Positions 26,302 through 33,938 of a DNA stretch of 64,000 nucleotides are shown in pieces. A program made the translations under genes and the position numbers. This stretch comes from Fibrobacter sp. UWR4 (GTDB lineage Bacteria; Fibrobacterota; Fibrobacteria; Fibrobacterales; Fibrobacteraceae), in assembly GCF_003149045.1 (NCBI RefSeq), contig NZ_QGDU01000001.1, positions 128,458 through 192,457 of the forward strand, read 5' to 3'. A model generated the notes under the pieces. It saw nothing but the letters and a program-made list of their open reading frames with translations, was not told the origin of the DNA and searched no databases. Numbering within the stretch: the stretch's first letter is position 1; every line of letters begins with the position of its first letter.

Positions 26302-27246
26302 ATGAATTATTCAAAATGGATGTTTGGATGCTTTGCTGCTTTAAGCTTTTCCATGCTTATAGCTTGTGGCGGCGATAAAATTTCATATATAACTGAACTA
26401 AATCAGACTGTTGGAAAGCTGGACGCTGGTGAAAAACTTGGCGTATGTTCTCCGGATATTTTTGGCGAAACCGTTTTTGTGACGGACTCGGCGGCGATCT
26501 TCTTTTGCAATGATCATAACTGGGTTCGCATGACTTTTGCCGATGAGAAGGATACGGTAGTCATCATGGATTCTGTCTATGTGTTTGAGGCTGATTCCGG
26601 TTGCTCTTTCAAAATTCTGGATGGCAAGGTCTATACCTTGGTTTGCGAGAGCGATACCTTGTGGTTCGATAAGAAAGATCCCGTAAGTTCTACAGATAAA
26701 GTGGAGTACGGAGTCTTCACGGATTCTCGTGACGGAGCCAAGTATAAGACGGTAGAAATTGGGACGAAAACCTGGATGAGCGAGAACTTGAATTTTGGGG
26801 ATAGCGCCGCTGTTCCTGAACTGGTCGGTAAATCCTGGTGCTATAACGGTGATCTTGATAAATGCGCAGAATATGGCCGCCTATATACTTTTGATGCCGC
26901 AAAGAGTGCCTGCCCTGCAGGGTGGAGGCTTCCCTCGGAAGATGACTGGAATGAGCTTTTAGACAAAGTCCTTGGTGATGGTGGTTCGAAAGAATGGAAG
27001 GATGGTGTGCCTTACCTGATTTCTTCTACAGGATGGTCTGGTGTTGATGCTGCAGGTGACTTTGATTTCTCCGCTTATCCCGCAGGAACCAAAAAGTACA
27101 ACAGTGATTCTTTCTATGGGCTGGGGGACGAAACGAACTTCTGGAATGAAGACGGTTCCTGCCTGATGATAAAAAGCAATTCCCTTATAATCGAATCCCA
27201 TGTTAAGAATTATGGCTTCTCCGTAAGGTGCGTAAAAAACACATGA
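26302..27246 (+). CDS. FISUMP-domain lipoprotein
   Basis: A lipoprotein (signal ending FSMLIAC). I prefer the ATG at 26302, with GGATGG nine bases upstream, over the ATG at 26290, which has no spacing to the AAAGGA. After a beta-rich N-terminal part with Cys pairs comes a FISUMP domain: FTDSRDGAKYKTVEIGTKTWMSEN, YTFDAAKSACPAGWRLPSEDDW, FSAYPAGTK, FWNEDGS, SVRCVKN. Its last codons overlap the start of the next FISUMP gene (ATGA). Confidence 0.88.
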   Translation: MNYSKWMFGCFAALSFSMLIACGGDKISYITELNQTVGKLDAGEKLGVCSPDIFGETVFVTDSAAIFFCNDHNWVRMTFADEKDTVVIMDSVYVFEADSGCSFKILDGKVYTLVCESDTLWFDKKDPVSSTDKVEYGVFTDSRDGAKYKTVEIGTKTWMSENLNFGDSAAVPELVGKSWCYNGDLDKCAEYGRLYTFDAAKSACPAGWRLPSEDDWNELLDKVLGDGGSKEWKDGVPYLISSTGWSGVDAAGDFDFSAYPAGTKKYNSDSFYGLGDETNFWNEDGSCLMIKSNSLIIESHVKNYGFSVRCVKNT

Positions 27247-28169
27247 TTAGAAATATCATCCGAAAACTAATGGCCTTTGTTACGGCGTTTTTTTGGACGG
27301 ACAAGTCTAAGGTGTTTTCGGGTGTGTTGGCTTGCTTCTGGTCGGTGCAGCATATTGCCTGTGCCTATGGTACAGACGATGGCTTAGAATGTGACGATGA
27401 TTGCCTTTACGATCCCGTAGTCGATACTGTTGCCACGTTGGGCGATTTACCACCTTGTGACTATATCGGAAAGGATGACGTTCCAACCTTTGTTGCAAGT
27501 GAAAATGCAGACTATTACTGCAGCGAGCATCAGTGGCTTTCATCAACAGAAATTCTTTGTGAAGAAAAACCGCCCATAAAGCCGTTTGAATACGAATTCT
27601 TCACTGATCCTCGGGATGGTTATGTTTATCGGTTGACAAGGATTGGTTCGCAGACATGGTTTGCCGAGAATCTCCGTTTCAAGACGGAAAAATCCATTGC
27701 TCCCGATGGTGAGCTGTTTAACGTAGTGGGTCGCTATTATACCTGGAAGGATGCTCAGACAGCCTGCCCCGAAGGATTTCACATTCCTACTTCTGAAGAA
27801 TGGAAGGAAATGTGGTTATTTGTTACCGAGGATAATGGTTGTGAAAATGTAGGGGCCAGCTTGAAAACGGATAGCCTCTGGAGCGAATATCTTAAGCCCA
27901 GTACAAACATTGTTCAGGGGAACGAAGATGCGCTTGTTGGAACGAACCGCTACGGATTCAAAGCCGTTCCTGCTGGTAGTTATTTAGAAAAATCCGACGA
28001 ACTTTATCTTCTAGGACAGTTAACCCGTTTTTGGTCAAATGATAACTACCGTGGTAAAATTGTGGCAGAATCCTGGGTTATGGATTTTTGGGGTGACAAT
28101 TTCTTCGATGACGAGTCTGCAAATCCTAATTGGCGAATATCCGTCCGTTGTATAAAGGATTTTGAATGA
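27243..28169 (+). CDS. FISUMP-domain surface protein
   Basis: About 308 residues. The ATG at 27243 overlaps the preceding stop as ATGA, implying translational coupling. The N-terminus is hydrophobic with HIAC as a possible lipobox, but the signal is atypical and long. The FISUMP domain shows FTDPRDGYVYRLTRIGSQTWFAEN, YTWKDAQTACPEGFHIPTSEEW, YGFKAVPAGSY, RFWSNDNY, SVRCIKDFE. It ends 23 bp before the truncated epmB copy. Confidence 0.85.
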   Translation: MIRNIIRKLMAFVTAFFWTDKSKVFSGVLACFWSVQHIACAYGTDDGLECDDDCLYDPVVDTVATLGDLPPCDYIGKDDVPTFVASENADYYCSEHQWLSSTEILCEEKPPIKPFEYEFFTDPRDGYVYRLTRIGSQTWFAENLRFKTEKSIAPDGELFNVVGRYYTWKDAQTACPEGFHIPTSEEWKEMWLFVTEDNGCENVGASLKTDSLWSEYLKPSTNIVQGNEDALVGTNRYGFKAVPAGSYLEKSDELYLLGQLTRFWSNDNYRGKIVAESWVMDFWGDNFFDDESANPNWRISVRCIKDFE

Positions 28170-28192
28170 GAAGAATATTATTAAACGATACT

Positions 28193-28906
28193 TTATGTAT
28201 AAACTAATTCTTCTTTAGCTTGAATCAGGAAATTTTCTTCATCCAGTTCGTCGGGATGGTCCACATGGCTTACCAGTACGCAGTCAAAACGGGCGGGCAA
28301 TTCCTTGAGGAAATCCATGTGCTGCTGGACTAGGTCCGGACGCATGACGGGCAGTCGGGTGTGTATGCGAAGTGTGGTAACGGAACTGTGGTCCCCGATG
28401 GCCTCGATAAGGCTCTCCAATTTGGCGGGAGCGAGTGTCAGGGGGTCGCCGCCGGAAAGGATTACTTCCCAAATGTCGGAGTGTGTGTCCAGCCAGCTTC
28501 CGACCTGAGTGTCTATGTCGGGGGTGTTCTGGAAGGGGTAGTTTCTACGGAAGCAGAACCTGCAGCGCACACCGCAGGCGGCAGTGGTGACAATCAGGGC
28601 GCGCTGGTCATATTTCTGGATGACGCATTCACATTTGCCTGCGGGCAGGTCGACGACAGGGTCGTCCACGAAGCCAGGAACGTCCTGGTATTCGTCCTTG
28701 GTGGGGAGAACTTCTCGCAGTAGTGCTGCCGGTTCCTTTGCATTCTTGATTAGGTCGGCATAATGCCTGGAACAGAGAAAGGGGAACGAGGGGGCGAGGT
28801 CCAAGTTTACAAGATAATGCGTTTTGGCGATCAAATCTGCAAAATCGGGGCCTAAATAATCCAAAAAGTCGGATATTTGCGTGAATACGGGAAATGCTTG
28901 TTCCAT
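28193..28906 (-). pseudogene. Truncated epmB paralog
   Basis: 237 codons aligning to residues 1-223 of the intact epmB at 29670-30644, including the radical SAM triad CGVRCRFC. After DELDEE the reading frame runs into 13 unrelated codons and a stop. The last 100 residues of the intact copy, which include the family's C-terminal segment, are missing. The 5' half is about 80% identical in protein. A stretch of about 100 bases near 28340-28446 is identical in DNA. Activity is unlikely but cannot be excluded. Confidence 0.8.
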
Positions 28907-28921
28907 TATATTACTAAACTT

Positions 28922-29587
28922 CCCGTTTTATCAAGGAATAGTTCAAAAAACGCAATAAAAGTTCCTTCTCGTGGAGAATGCATTTTATAAATTCTTAGTA
29001 TGAAAAAGATTATTCTCTTAATTTGCCTTTGCTGCACACTTGCCGCCGCAGAAGAAAATAAACACAAGTGGATTGTGGATGTGGGTGGCGGTTTTGCCTT
29101 TTGGTCTACGTTTACGGACCTTGGTCTGGGAATGAGAGACTTCGACAGCGAAGAAGTGCAGGATGAAATTGATGGTGGCACCAATTGCATTGTGGTGAAC
29201 CTCGGCGCCCGTTACCAGCTCGCAAAAATGTTGGAACTTGGCTTTGCCACCGGCTACGAATATTACGCCTCCAAGGTTCACCCCTACCATAACGAGAAAG
29301 GCTATTTGAAATACGCCGACATCAAGGATAACCATATTGTTCACCTGGCTGTGGAATCAAAGGTGGACTGGGTTAGTTTTCTTGACCATGTGCAGATATA
29401 CTCTCGTCTAGGTTTAGGCGGAGTCCTGGAGATTACAAAGGTGGACGATTATGAGGTTGGCTTTGGACTGCCGAATTTCCAGTTCAGCCCCATTGGCATT
29501 GAATATGTAGGCACGGTGGGTTTTTACGCAGAAGCGGGTGTTGGTTACCGAGGTCTTTATTCGGGCGGCGTGAGCTTTAGATTCTAG
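28922..29587 (+). repeat. Duplication copy 2 (outer-membrane protein and its leader)
   Basis: Second copy of 25653-26267, with about 50 extra bases in the leader. The left junction with epmB-derived promoter sequence (ATTATATTACTAAA) is near 28921. Confidence 0.85.
29000..29587 (+). CDS. Small outer-membrane beta-barrel protein, copy 2
   Basis: 195 residues, signal peptide MKKIILLICLCCTLAAA, C-terminal Phe. It differs from copy 1 at seven positions (Val5Ile, Ala13Thr, Phe41Leu, Ser42Gly, Asn47Asp, Val75Ala, Ser146Thr). It converges with the intact epmB gene and is divergent from the truncated one. No family recognised. Confidence 0.85.
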   Translation: MKKIILLICLCCTLAAAEENKHKWIVDVGGGFAFWSTFTDLGLGMRDFDSEEVQDEIDGGTNCIVVNLGARYQLAKMLELGFATGYEYYASKVHPYHNEKGYLKYADIKDNHIVHLAVESKVDWVSFLDHVQIYSRLGLGGVLEITKVDDYEVGFGLPNFQFSPIGIEYVGTVGFYAEAGVGYRGLYSGGVSFRF

Positions 29588-29669
29588 AATTTTTGGGTTG
29601 TGAATTTTTGAAACAATAATAGATAAACTAATGATTTTTTAGTTCGAGTTAGAAAATCAGACGTCGGTT

Positions 29670-30644
29670 TTACACCGGCGTCTTGCTTTTTTCGCCGGCG
29701 ATTTCGCGAACTAGGCGGGGAACCAGATAGCCGGGAAGTTTTGTGCGGATTTCTGCAACCAGGGCTTTTGCCTGGTCATCGCTGATTTCGTAGTGGGCAA
29801 CGCCCTTGGCGTGATCCAGCTGGTGGATGTAGTAGGGGAGGACTCCCTGCTGGAAAAGTTTGCGACAAAGCTTTGTCATGGTGTCTGCGTCTTCGTTCAC
29901 GCCCTTCAGGAGGACACTCTGGTTGAGAAGCGTCCAGCCAGCAAATTTCAGCTGGCCAAAAATAATCTGGCTTTCTTCGTCCAGCTCGTCGGGATGGTCT
30001 ACGTGAGAGACCAGTACGCAGTCGAAGCGGGCAGGCAGTTCTTTTAGGAGTTCCATGTGCTGCTGGACCAGGTCCGGGCGCATGACGGGCAGTCGGGTGT
30101 GTATGCGAAGTGTGGTAACGGAACTGTGGTCCCCGATGGCCTCGATAAGGCTCTCCAATTTGGCGGGAGCGAGTGTCAGGGGGTCACCTCCGGACAAGAT
30201 CACTTCCCACACGTCGGAATGGGTGTCCAGCCAGCTGCCCACCATGACGTCGATGCCCGGTGTATTCTGGAAGGGGTAGTTCCTACGGAAGCAGAACCTG
30301 CAGCGGACACCACAGGTGGCGGTTGTCATGATGAGGGCGCGTTTCTCGTATTTCTGGATGACGCATTCGTTCTTGCCTGCGGGAATATCGCCAACTGGGT
30401 CGTCGGTAAAACCGGGAACATCCAGGTATTCTTCCTTTGTGGGGAGAACTTCACGCAAAAGGGCTGCCGGGTTCTTTGCCTGCTTGATCAGGTCTGCATA
30501 GTGCCTGGAACAGCAGAAAGGGAACGTGGGGGCCAGGTCCGTGTTGGCTAAATAGGGGGTATTTGCAATCAAAGCCCTAAAATCGGGGCCTAAATACTCC
30601 AAAAAGTCGGAAATTTGCGTGAATACGAGCGTGGGGTTTTCCAT
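29670..30644 (-). CDS. epmB: EF-P beta-lysylation protein EpmB (KamA-type radical SAM)
   Basis: A 324-residue short-form lysine 2,3-aminomutase-like enzyme that makes beta-lysine for EF-P modification. The 4Fe-4S site is CGVRCRFC. Other features are VILSGGDPLTLAPAKL (SAM region), VLVSHVDHPDELDEE, GVNEDADTMTKLCRKLF and the C-terminal LPYYIHQLDHAKGVAHYE. It is divergent from efp with 44 bp between the starts, a classic functional link. The ligase gene epmA is not in the window. Confidence 0.92.
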   Translation of the reverse strand: MENPTLVFTQISDFLEYLGPDFRALIANTPYLANTDLAPTFPFCCSRHYADLIKQAKNPAALLREVLPTKEEYLDVPGFTDDPVGDIPAGKNECVIQKYEKRALIMTTATCGVRCRFCFRRNYPFQNTPGIDVMVGSWLDTHSDVWEVILSGGDPLTLAPAKLESLIEAIGDHSSVTTLRIHTRLPVMRPDLVQQHMELLKELPARFDCVLVSHVDHPDELDEESQIIFGQLKFAGWTLLNQSVLLKGVNEDADTMTKLCRKLFQQGVLPYYIHQLDHAKGVAHYEISDDQAKALVAEIRTKLPGYLVPRLVREIAGEKSKTPV

Positions 30645-30688
30645 TATATTACTAAATTTAGCAACATAAATATCAAAAAGAGGATAAT

Positions 30689-31255
30689 ATGGGTACTGTA
30701 AGCACCAACGAATTCCGTAAGAAGCTTAAGATTATGGTTGACGGTCAGCCGTATGAAATCATTGAAAACCAGTTCGTGAAGCCGGGTAAGGGCCAGGCTT
30801 TCAACCGCGTTCGTATCAAGAACCTGGTTACCGGCCGTACTCTCGAACGTACTTGGAAGAGCGGTGATACCGTCGAAGAAGCCGATGTTACTTACGGCGA
30901 AATGACCTACAGCTACAATGATGGCACCAACTGGTTCTTCATGGATTCCGAAACCATGGAAATGGTGGAAATCCCCAAGGAAAACCTGAACGGCGCTGAA
31001 ATGTGGCTCCTCGACGGTGCTACTGTTGAAGTGACCTGGTGGGATGGAAAGGCTATCGAAGTCATTCCGCCGACCTTCGTCGACCTCATGATCATTGACG
31101 CTCCTCCGGCTGTCCAGGGTAACACCAGCGGTAACGTTCTCCGTGAATGCACCGTTGAAACTGGCGCTAAGGTGATGATTCCGCTGTTCATCGAAAACAA
31201 CACCAAGATCCGCGTCGATACTCGCGACGGTTCTTATCTCGAAAGAGCTAAGTAA
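30689..31255 (+). CDS. efp: Elongation factor P
   Basis: A 188-residue factor that rescues ribosomes stalled at polyproline. The N-terminal KOW-like domain carries the tip motif KPGKGQAFNR, whose middle Lys is the site of beta-lysylation in E. coli-type EF-P. This fits the adjacent epmB. The C-terminal OB domains end in TKIRVDTRDGSYLERAK. AAAGAGG precedes the ATG. The many Pro-rich proteins here (dnaG tail, mglA tail) would be likely clients. Confidence 0.96.
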   Translation: MGTVSTNEFRKKLKIMVDGQPYEIIENQFVKPGKGQAFNRVRIKNLVTGRTLERTWKSGDTVEEADVTYGEMTYSYNDGTNWFFMDSETMEMVEIPKENLNGAEMWLLDGATVEVTWWDGKAIEVIPPTFVDLMIIDAPPAVQGNTSGNVLRECTVETGAKVMIPLFIENNTKIRVDTRDGSYLERAK

Positions 31256-31336
31256 TTCGTCCAGACAAGAACGTGTGACTACTTAGCTCTTACGCTGGAT
31301 AGAAGCGCGTACTTGAAGGATAATTCTTTGTTGAAT

Positions 31337-31373
31337 AAAAGACTTCTAGTGAAAAACTAGGGGTCTTTTATTT
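31337..31373 (+). terminator. efp terminator
   Basis: A 13-bp stem AAAAGACTTCTAG / CTAGGGGTCTTTT (two G-T pairs) with a T-rich tail. Confidence 0.7.
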
Positions 31374-31423
31374 TGTCTGCATTTTTTCTACCTTTGGGTT
31401 GGGTTTTAAAAAAGGTGGAGACA

Positions 31424-31810
31424 ATGAAAGATAAGAAGCTGGTTGCTTTTGCAATCGACTTTATTATTACGGCTGCGATTTATACGGTGCCGTTTTATTT
31501 TATGGCTATGAAACCGGTTCTTTCGGGACGGGCCATGGACTCAAAACTTGTCATGTTCAATGCGTTTGCTGCTGCGATGGTAGCCATGATTTACATGGTG
31601 GTTCGCGATATTCCTAAAAAGGGGAGTATTGGCAAGCGCATCATGAAACTGAAGGTGATTGATGCCAAGACTAAGGGGGATGCTACCGTGGTGCAACGAG
31701 TAAGCCGTAATGTCTTCTGGCTGCTCGGTTGGATTGAAGCGCTGGTTTATATTGTAAAAGGCAAGCGTCTCGGAGACATGTTCTCTGGAACTGAACTTGT
31801 GGAGAGATAA
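31424..31810 (+). CDS. RDD-family membrane protein
   Basis: 128 residues from the ATG at 31424, preceded by GGTGGAG. An RDD-like start (VAFAIDFIITAAIY) is followed by three membrane segments and the family's second motif, GSIGKRIMKLKVIDAKT. The end RLGDMFSGTELVE is also typical. RDD proteins are small integral membrane proteins of uncertain, possibly transport, function. Confidence 0.82.
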   Translation: MKDKKLVAFAIDFIITAAIYTVPFYFMAMKPVLSGRAMDSKLVMFNAFAAAMVAMIYMVVRDIPKKGSIGKRIMKLKVIDAKTKGDATVVQRVSRNVFWLLGWIEALVYIVKGKRLGDMFSGTELVER

Positions 31811-31814
31811 TGGT

Positions 31815-31846
31815 AAAAGTCTGGCGTGTGCCAGGCTTTTTCTTTT
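31815..31846 (+). terminator. Intrinsic terminator
   Basis: AAAAGTCTGGC / GCCAGGCTTTT stem (one G-T pair), loop GTGT, tail TCTTTT; directly after the RDD gene. Confidence 0.75.
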
Positions 31847-31861
31847 AGTTGGATATTTTGT

Positions 31862-32413
31862 ATGTTTAAGTCTATGAGAAGATTATTTTGGGGTTTGATT
31901 CTGCTGTTGGCTTTCGGGGCTGCCCAGGCTCAGCTTGTTCCTGAGGGAATGGTTATTTCTGGCGAGGCGTCTAATGAGACGGTTTCTGTCGCCGCACCTG
32001 CGGATAGTGTGGAGCCTCCTTTTGTGGGGGAGACGCAGGATCCTGTTATAAATTGGAATGAGGCGCAAACGTCTCCTGTGGATAGTCTCAATATATACAT
32101 GAAGGGCTATCAGTATAATGCGCAAAAAGCTAGCGATTTTAAGCGATATTCCAGTATTGCCATGTGGACGTCCTTTGGCTTGTATGCGTTGGGTGCAGGC
32201 ATGTTAGCTGCTGGTTTGGGTGGTGTTGGAAGCCATGATTTATTGACTAAGGGTGGCTATGGGGCCTTGGGGGCCGGCTTTGCTGCTAGTATTTTCCAAT
32301 TCTCGTTTGGAACTGTTGGCAGGTCGTACGGGGTTTGGGCAAATTCCTACAAGCAACAGATGTATGACTACCAGAAAAGACATTCTGTTTTAGAATCGTC
32401 TGGCGGGAATTAG
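31862..32413 (+). CDS. Secreted or membrane protein of unknown function
   Basis: 183 residues from the ATG at 31862; an ATG at 31874 is also possible. A signal peptide (MRRLFWGLILLLAFGAAQA) precedes a mature N-terminal acidic region and two glycine-rich hydrophobic segments (MWTSFGLYALGAGMLAAGLGG; GGYGALGAGFAASIFQFSFG). These could be membrane helices. No family recognised. Confidence 0.7.
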   Translation: MFKSMRRLFWGLILLLAFGAAQAQLVPEGMVISGEASNETVSVAAPADSVEPPFVGETQDPVINWNEAQTSPVDSLNIYMKGYQYNAQKASDFKRYSSIAMWTSFGLYALGAGMLAAGLGGVGSHDLLTKGGYGALGAGFAASIFQFSFGTVGRSYGVWANSYKQQMYDYQKRHSVLESSGGN

Positions 32414-32430
32414 GTTGTTCGGGGGAGCTT

Positions 32431-32669
32431 CGCGAGATGAGGCCACTATGTGGCCTCTGCGGCTACGCCTCGGCAATGCCGATGAGCGAGCTCCTCGGCG
32501 CTGCGCTCGGCTTGCTCGCAGCCGAACTCACTGCGTCCGCGGTGGAACTTTGCGAGATGGACGCCCTACGGGCGTCACCGGCTGCGGCTCGGTCATGGAA
32601 AAATGCGAGCATTTTTCCGCGACACTCACCTTGCACGGTACTCAAACTCACGACCTCCGGTCGCGAGTT
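32431..32669. repeat. GC-rich hairpin array beside tRNA-Pro
   Basis: No credible gene lies here. Hairpins: GAGGCCAC/GTGGCCTC (32439-32457), CGGC/GCCG (32471-32481), TCGGCT/AGCCGA (32507-32525), GACGCCC/GGGCGTC (32560-32576), GGAAAAATGC/GCATTTTTCC (32597-32618) and AACTCACGACC/GGTCGCGAGTT (32645-32669). Hairpins 1 and 4 share the flank GCGAGATG but have unrelated arm sequences. The composition differs from the neighbouring genes. Confidence 0.65.
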
Positions 32670-32696
32670 TTCGCATCTCAACTTACACAAACAAAA

Positions 32697-32724
32697 AGAA
32701 AACCACCCTGTTGGGTGGTTTTCT
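32697..32724 (-). terminator. tRNA-Pro terminator
   Basis: On the minus strand the stem is AGAAAACCACCC / GGGTGGTTTTCT with a 4-nt loop, then TTTTTG. It lies just past the tRNA 3' end. Confidence 0.8.
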
Positions 32725-32730
32725 TTTGTA

Positions 32731-32804
32731 TCGGAATAGCGAGATTCGAACTCACGACCTCTTGCTCCCGAAGCAAGCGCTCTACCAGACTGAGCTATAT
32801 TCCG
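32731..32804 (-). tRNA. tRNA-Pro (CGG)
   Basis: The minus strand folds as a complete cloverleaf of 74 nt. Acceptor CGGAATA/TATTCCG with A73; the C1-G72 pair is typical of bacterial tRNA-Pro. D arm GCTC...GAGC; anticodon arm CTTGC-TTCGGGA-GCAAG with anticodon CGG and G37; T arm GTGAG-TTCGAAT-CTCGC. The CCA end is not encoded. Confidence 0.95.
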
Positions 32805-32886
32805 TTTTTGTGAGACCAATTATAGATAAAAATCGGTCGTTTTTAAAGGGGATAGTGACAAAAAAATGAAAAATTTTGCTTTTTGT

Positions 32887-33366
32887 CTATTTCTTTGCCC
32901 TGGGTTTGCCCTTGGAATTGAGTTTGGGGCCTGGTTTTCCCAATTTCATGATGCTGGAACCGGCGTTATCGGGCTCAACTTTGTAGAGGGTAATGCGGTT
33001 GCTCCATTCGGTACGGGCCTTACGGTCGATAATGTGTTTCACGTTGCCGTATTCCGGGTTTCCGCCACCGTGAATGACGCGGAGAACGCTTAAACCTGCG
33101 ATCAGAAGGTCATCGATGCGGCGTTCCACTGCGGCTGCGGCCTCTTCTGAGGTGTAGCCGTGAAGGTCAATTTCGTCTTCGGGAACGGGCAGGTCCCAGC
33201 TGGAGGGACTGCGACGCATTTTCTTGCCACGGGGGCCACGGGTCTGGGGGCGGGCTGCTGCCTCGGCTTCTTCTGCTTGCTGGCGAGCCTTGTCCTTGTC
33301 TTCCATACGATGGTTCATTATCCATTCCAATTGGAAGCTTTCTTCTTCGTTCAATTCTGCTGCCAT
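32887..33366 (-). CDS. Smr-domain protein
   Basis: 159 residues from the ATG at 33366, preceded by AGAGGTG. An N-terminal charged helical region is followed by a C-terminal Smr domain with its two hallmarks DLHGYTSEEA and VIHGGGNPE. Smr domains of the MutS2 C-terminus and of stand-alone SmrA/B are nucleases that act on nucleic acid, including mRNA on collided ribosomes. The basic tail may bind nucleic acid. Confidence 0.88.
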   Translation of the reverse strand: MAAELNEEESFQLEWIMNHRMEDKDKARQQAEEAEAAARPQTRGPRGKKMRRSPSSWDLPVPEDEIDLHGYTSEEAAAAVERRIDDLLIAGLSVLRVIHGGGNPEYGNVKHIIDRKARTEWSNRITLYKVEPDNAGSSIMKLGKPGPKLNSKGKPRAKK

Positions 33367-33469
33367 AAACACCTCTTCCGAATTAACGGCGCTAATTTAG
33401 AAAAAAACGTTCTAGGTAAAATAGTTTTCCTATTTTTTCTATAAAGATTGCGTTTCTAGGGAGCGATTC

Positions 33470-33850
33470 ATGTTAAAAAGGATTTGCTTGGGATTGGCTA
33501 TGTGCGGCATGGCTCATGCAGATGAGTCTGACCTTATTATTGAATTTTTGAGGGATATGCTGGAAAAAAACAAATTTGAAAGTTATCCTTTTTTGACGGC
33601 CCATTGCTCTGGTAATTTGTTGAAAAAACTGGAAGCGGACTATGATTACGAATGTGATAATGGCCCTTGTTATGCAGTATGGAATTTTCGGGAAGGGGCC
33701 AATGATGTCTGGACTTGGAAGATTCTGGATATTAAGTTGGATGATGACGGATGGTATACGTATTCTTTTCAGGAAAATGAATTTATCGGTAAACATCGTG
33801 TTAAGGCTCGTATGGAAAACGGATCTGTAATTCTTGATGATTTGAAATGA
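33470..33850 (+). CDS. Small secreted protein of unknown function
   Basis: 126 residues with a short signal peptide (MLKRICLGLAMCGMAHA). The mature part has three Cys (HCSGN, YECDNGPCYA), which could form disulfides in the periplasm, and ends in short beta strands (WYTYSFQENEF, RVKARMENGSVILDD). It may be related to DUF3828-type periplasmic proteins, but this is weak. Confidence 0.7.
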   Translation: MLKRICLGLAMCGMAHADESDLIIEFLRDMLEKNKFESYPFLTAHCSGNLLKKLEADYDYECDNGPCYAVWNFREGANDVWTWKILDIKLDDDGWYTYSFQENEFIGKHRVKARMENGSVILDDLK

Positions 33851-33938
33851 TAATCATTTGATGTTCTTGGCTTCCCTAAAAAAAATGGATGGTGATATAC
33901 CTATATTTTACTCCATATTTTTCAACAGGAATCTCAGC

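Noticed and set aside
32415-32869. Open frames over the hairpin array and tRNA
   Set aside because: They read through tRNA sequence and palindromes; no ribosome-binding site or homology.
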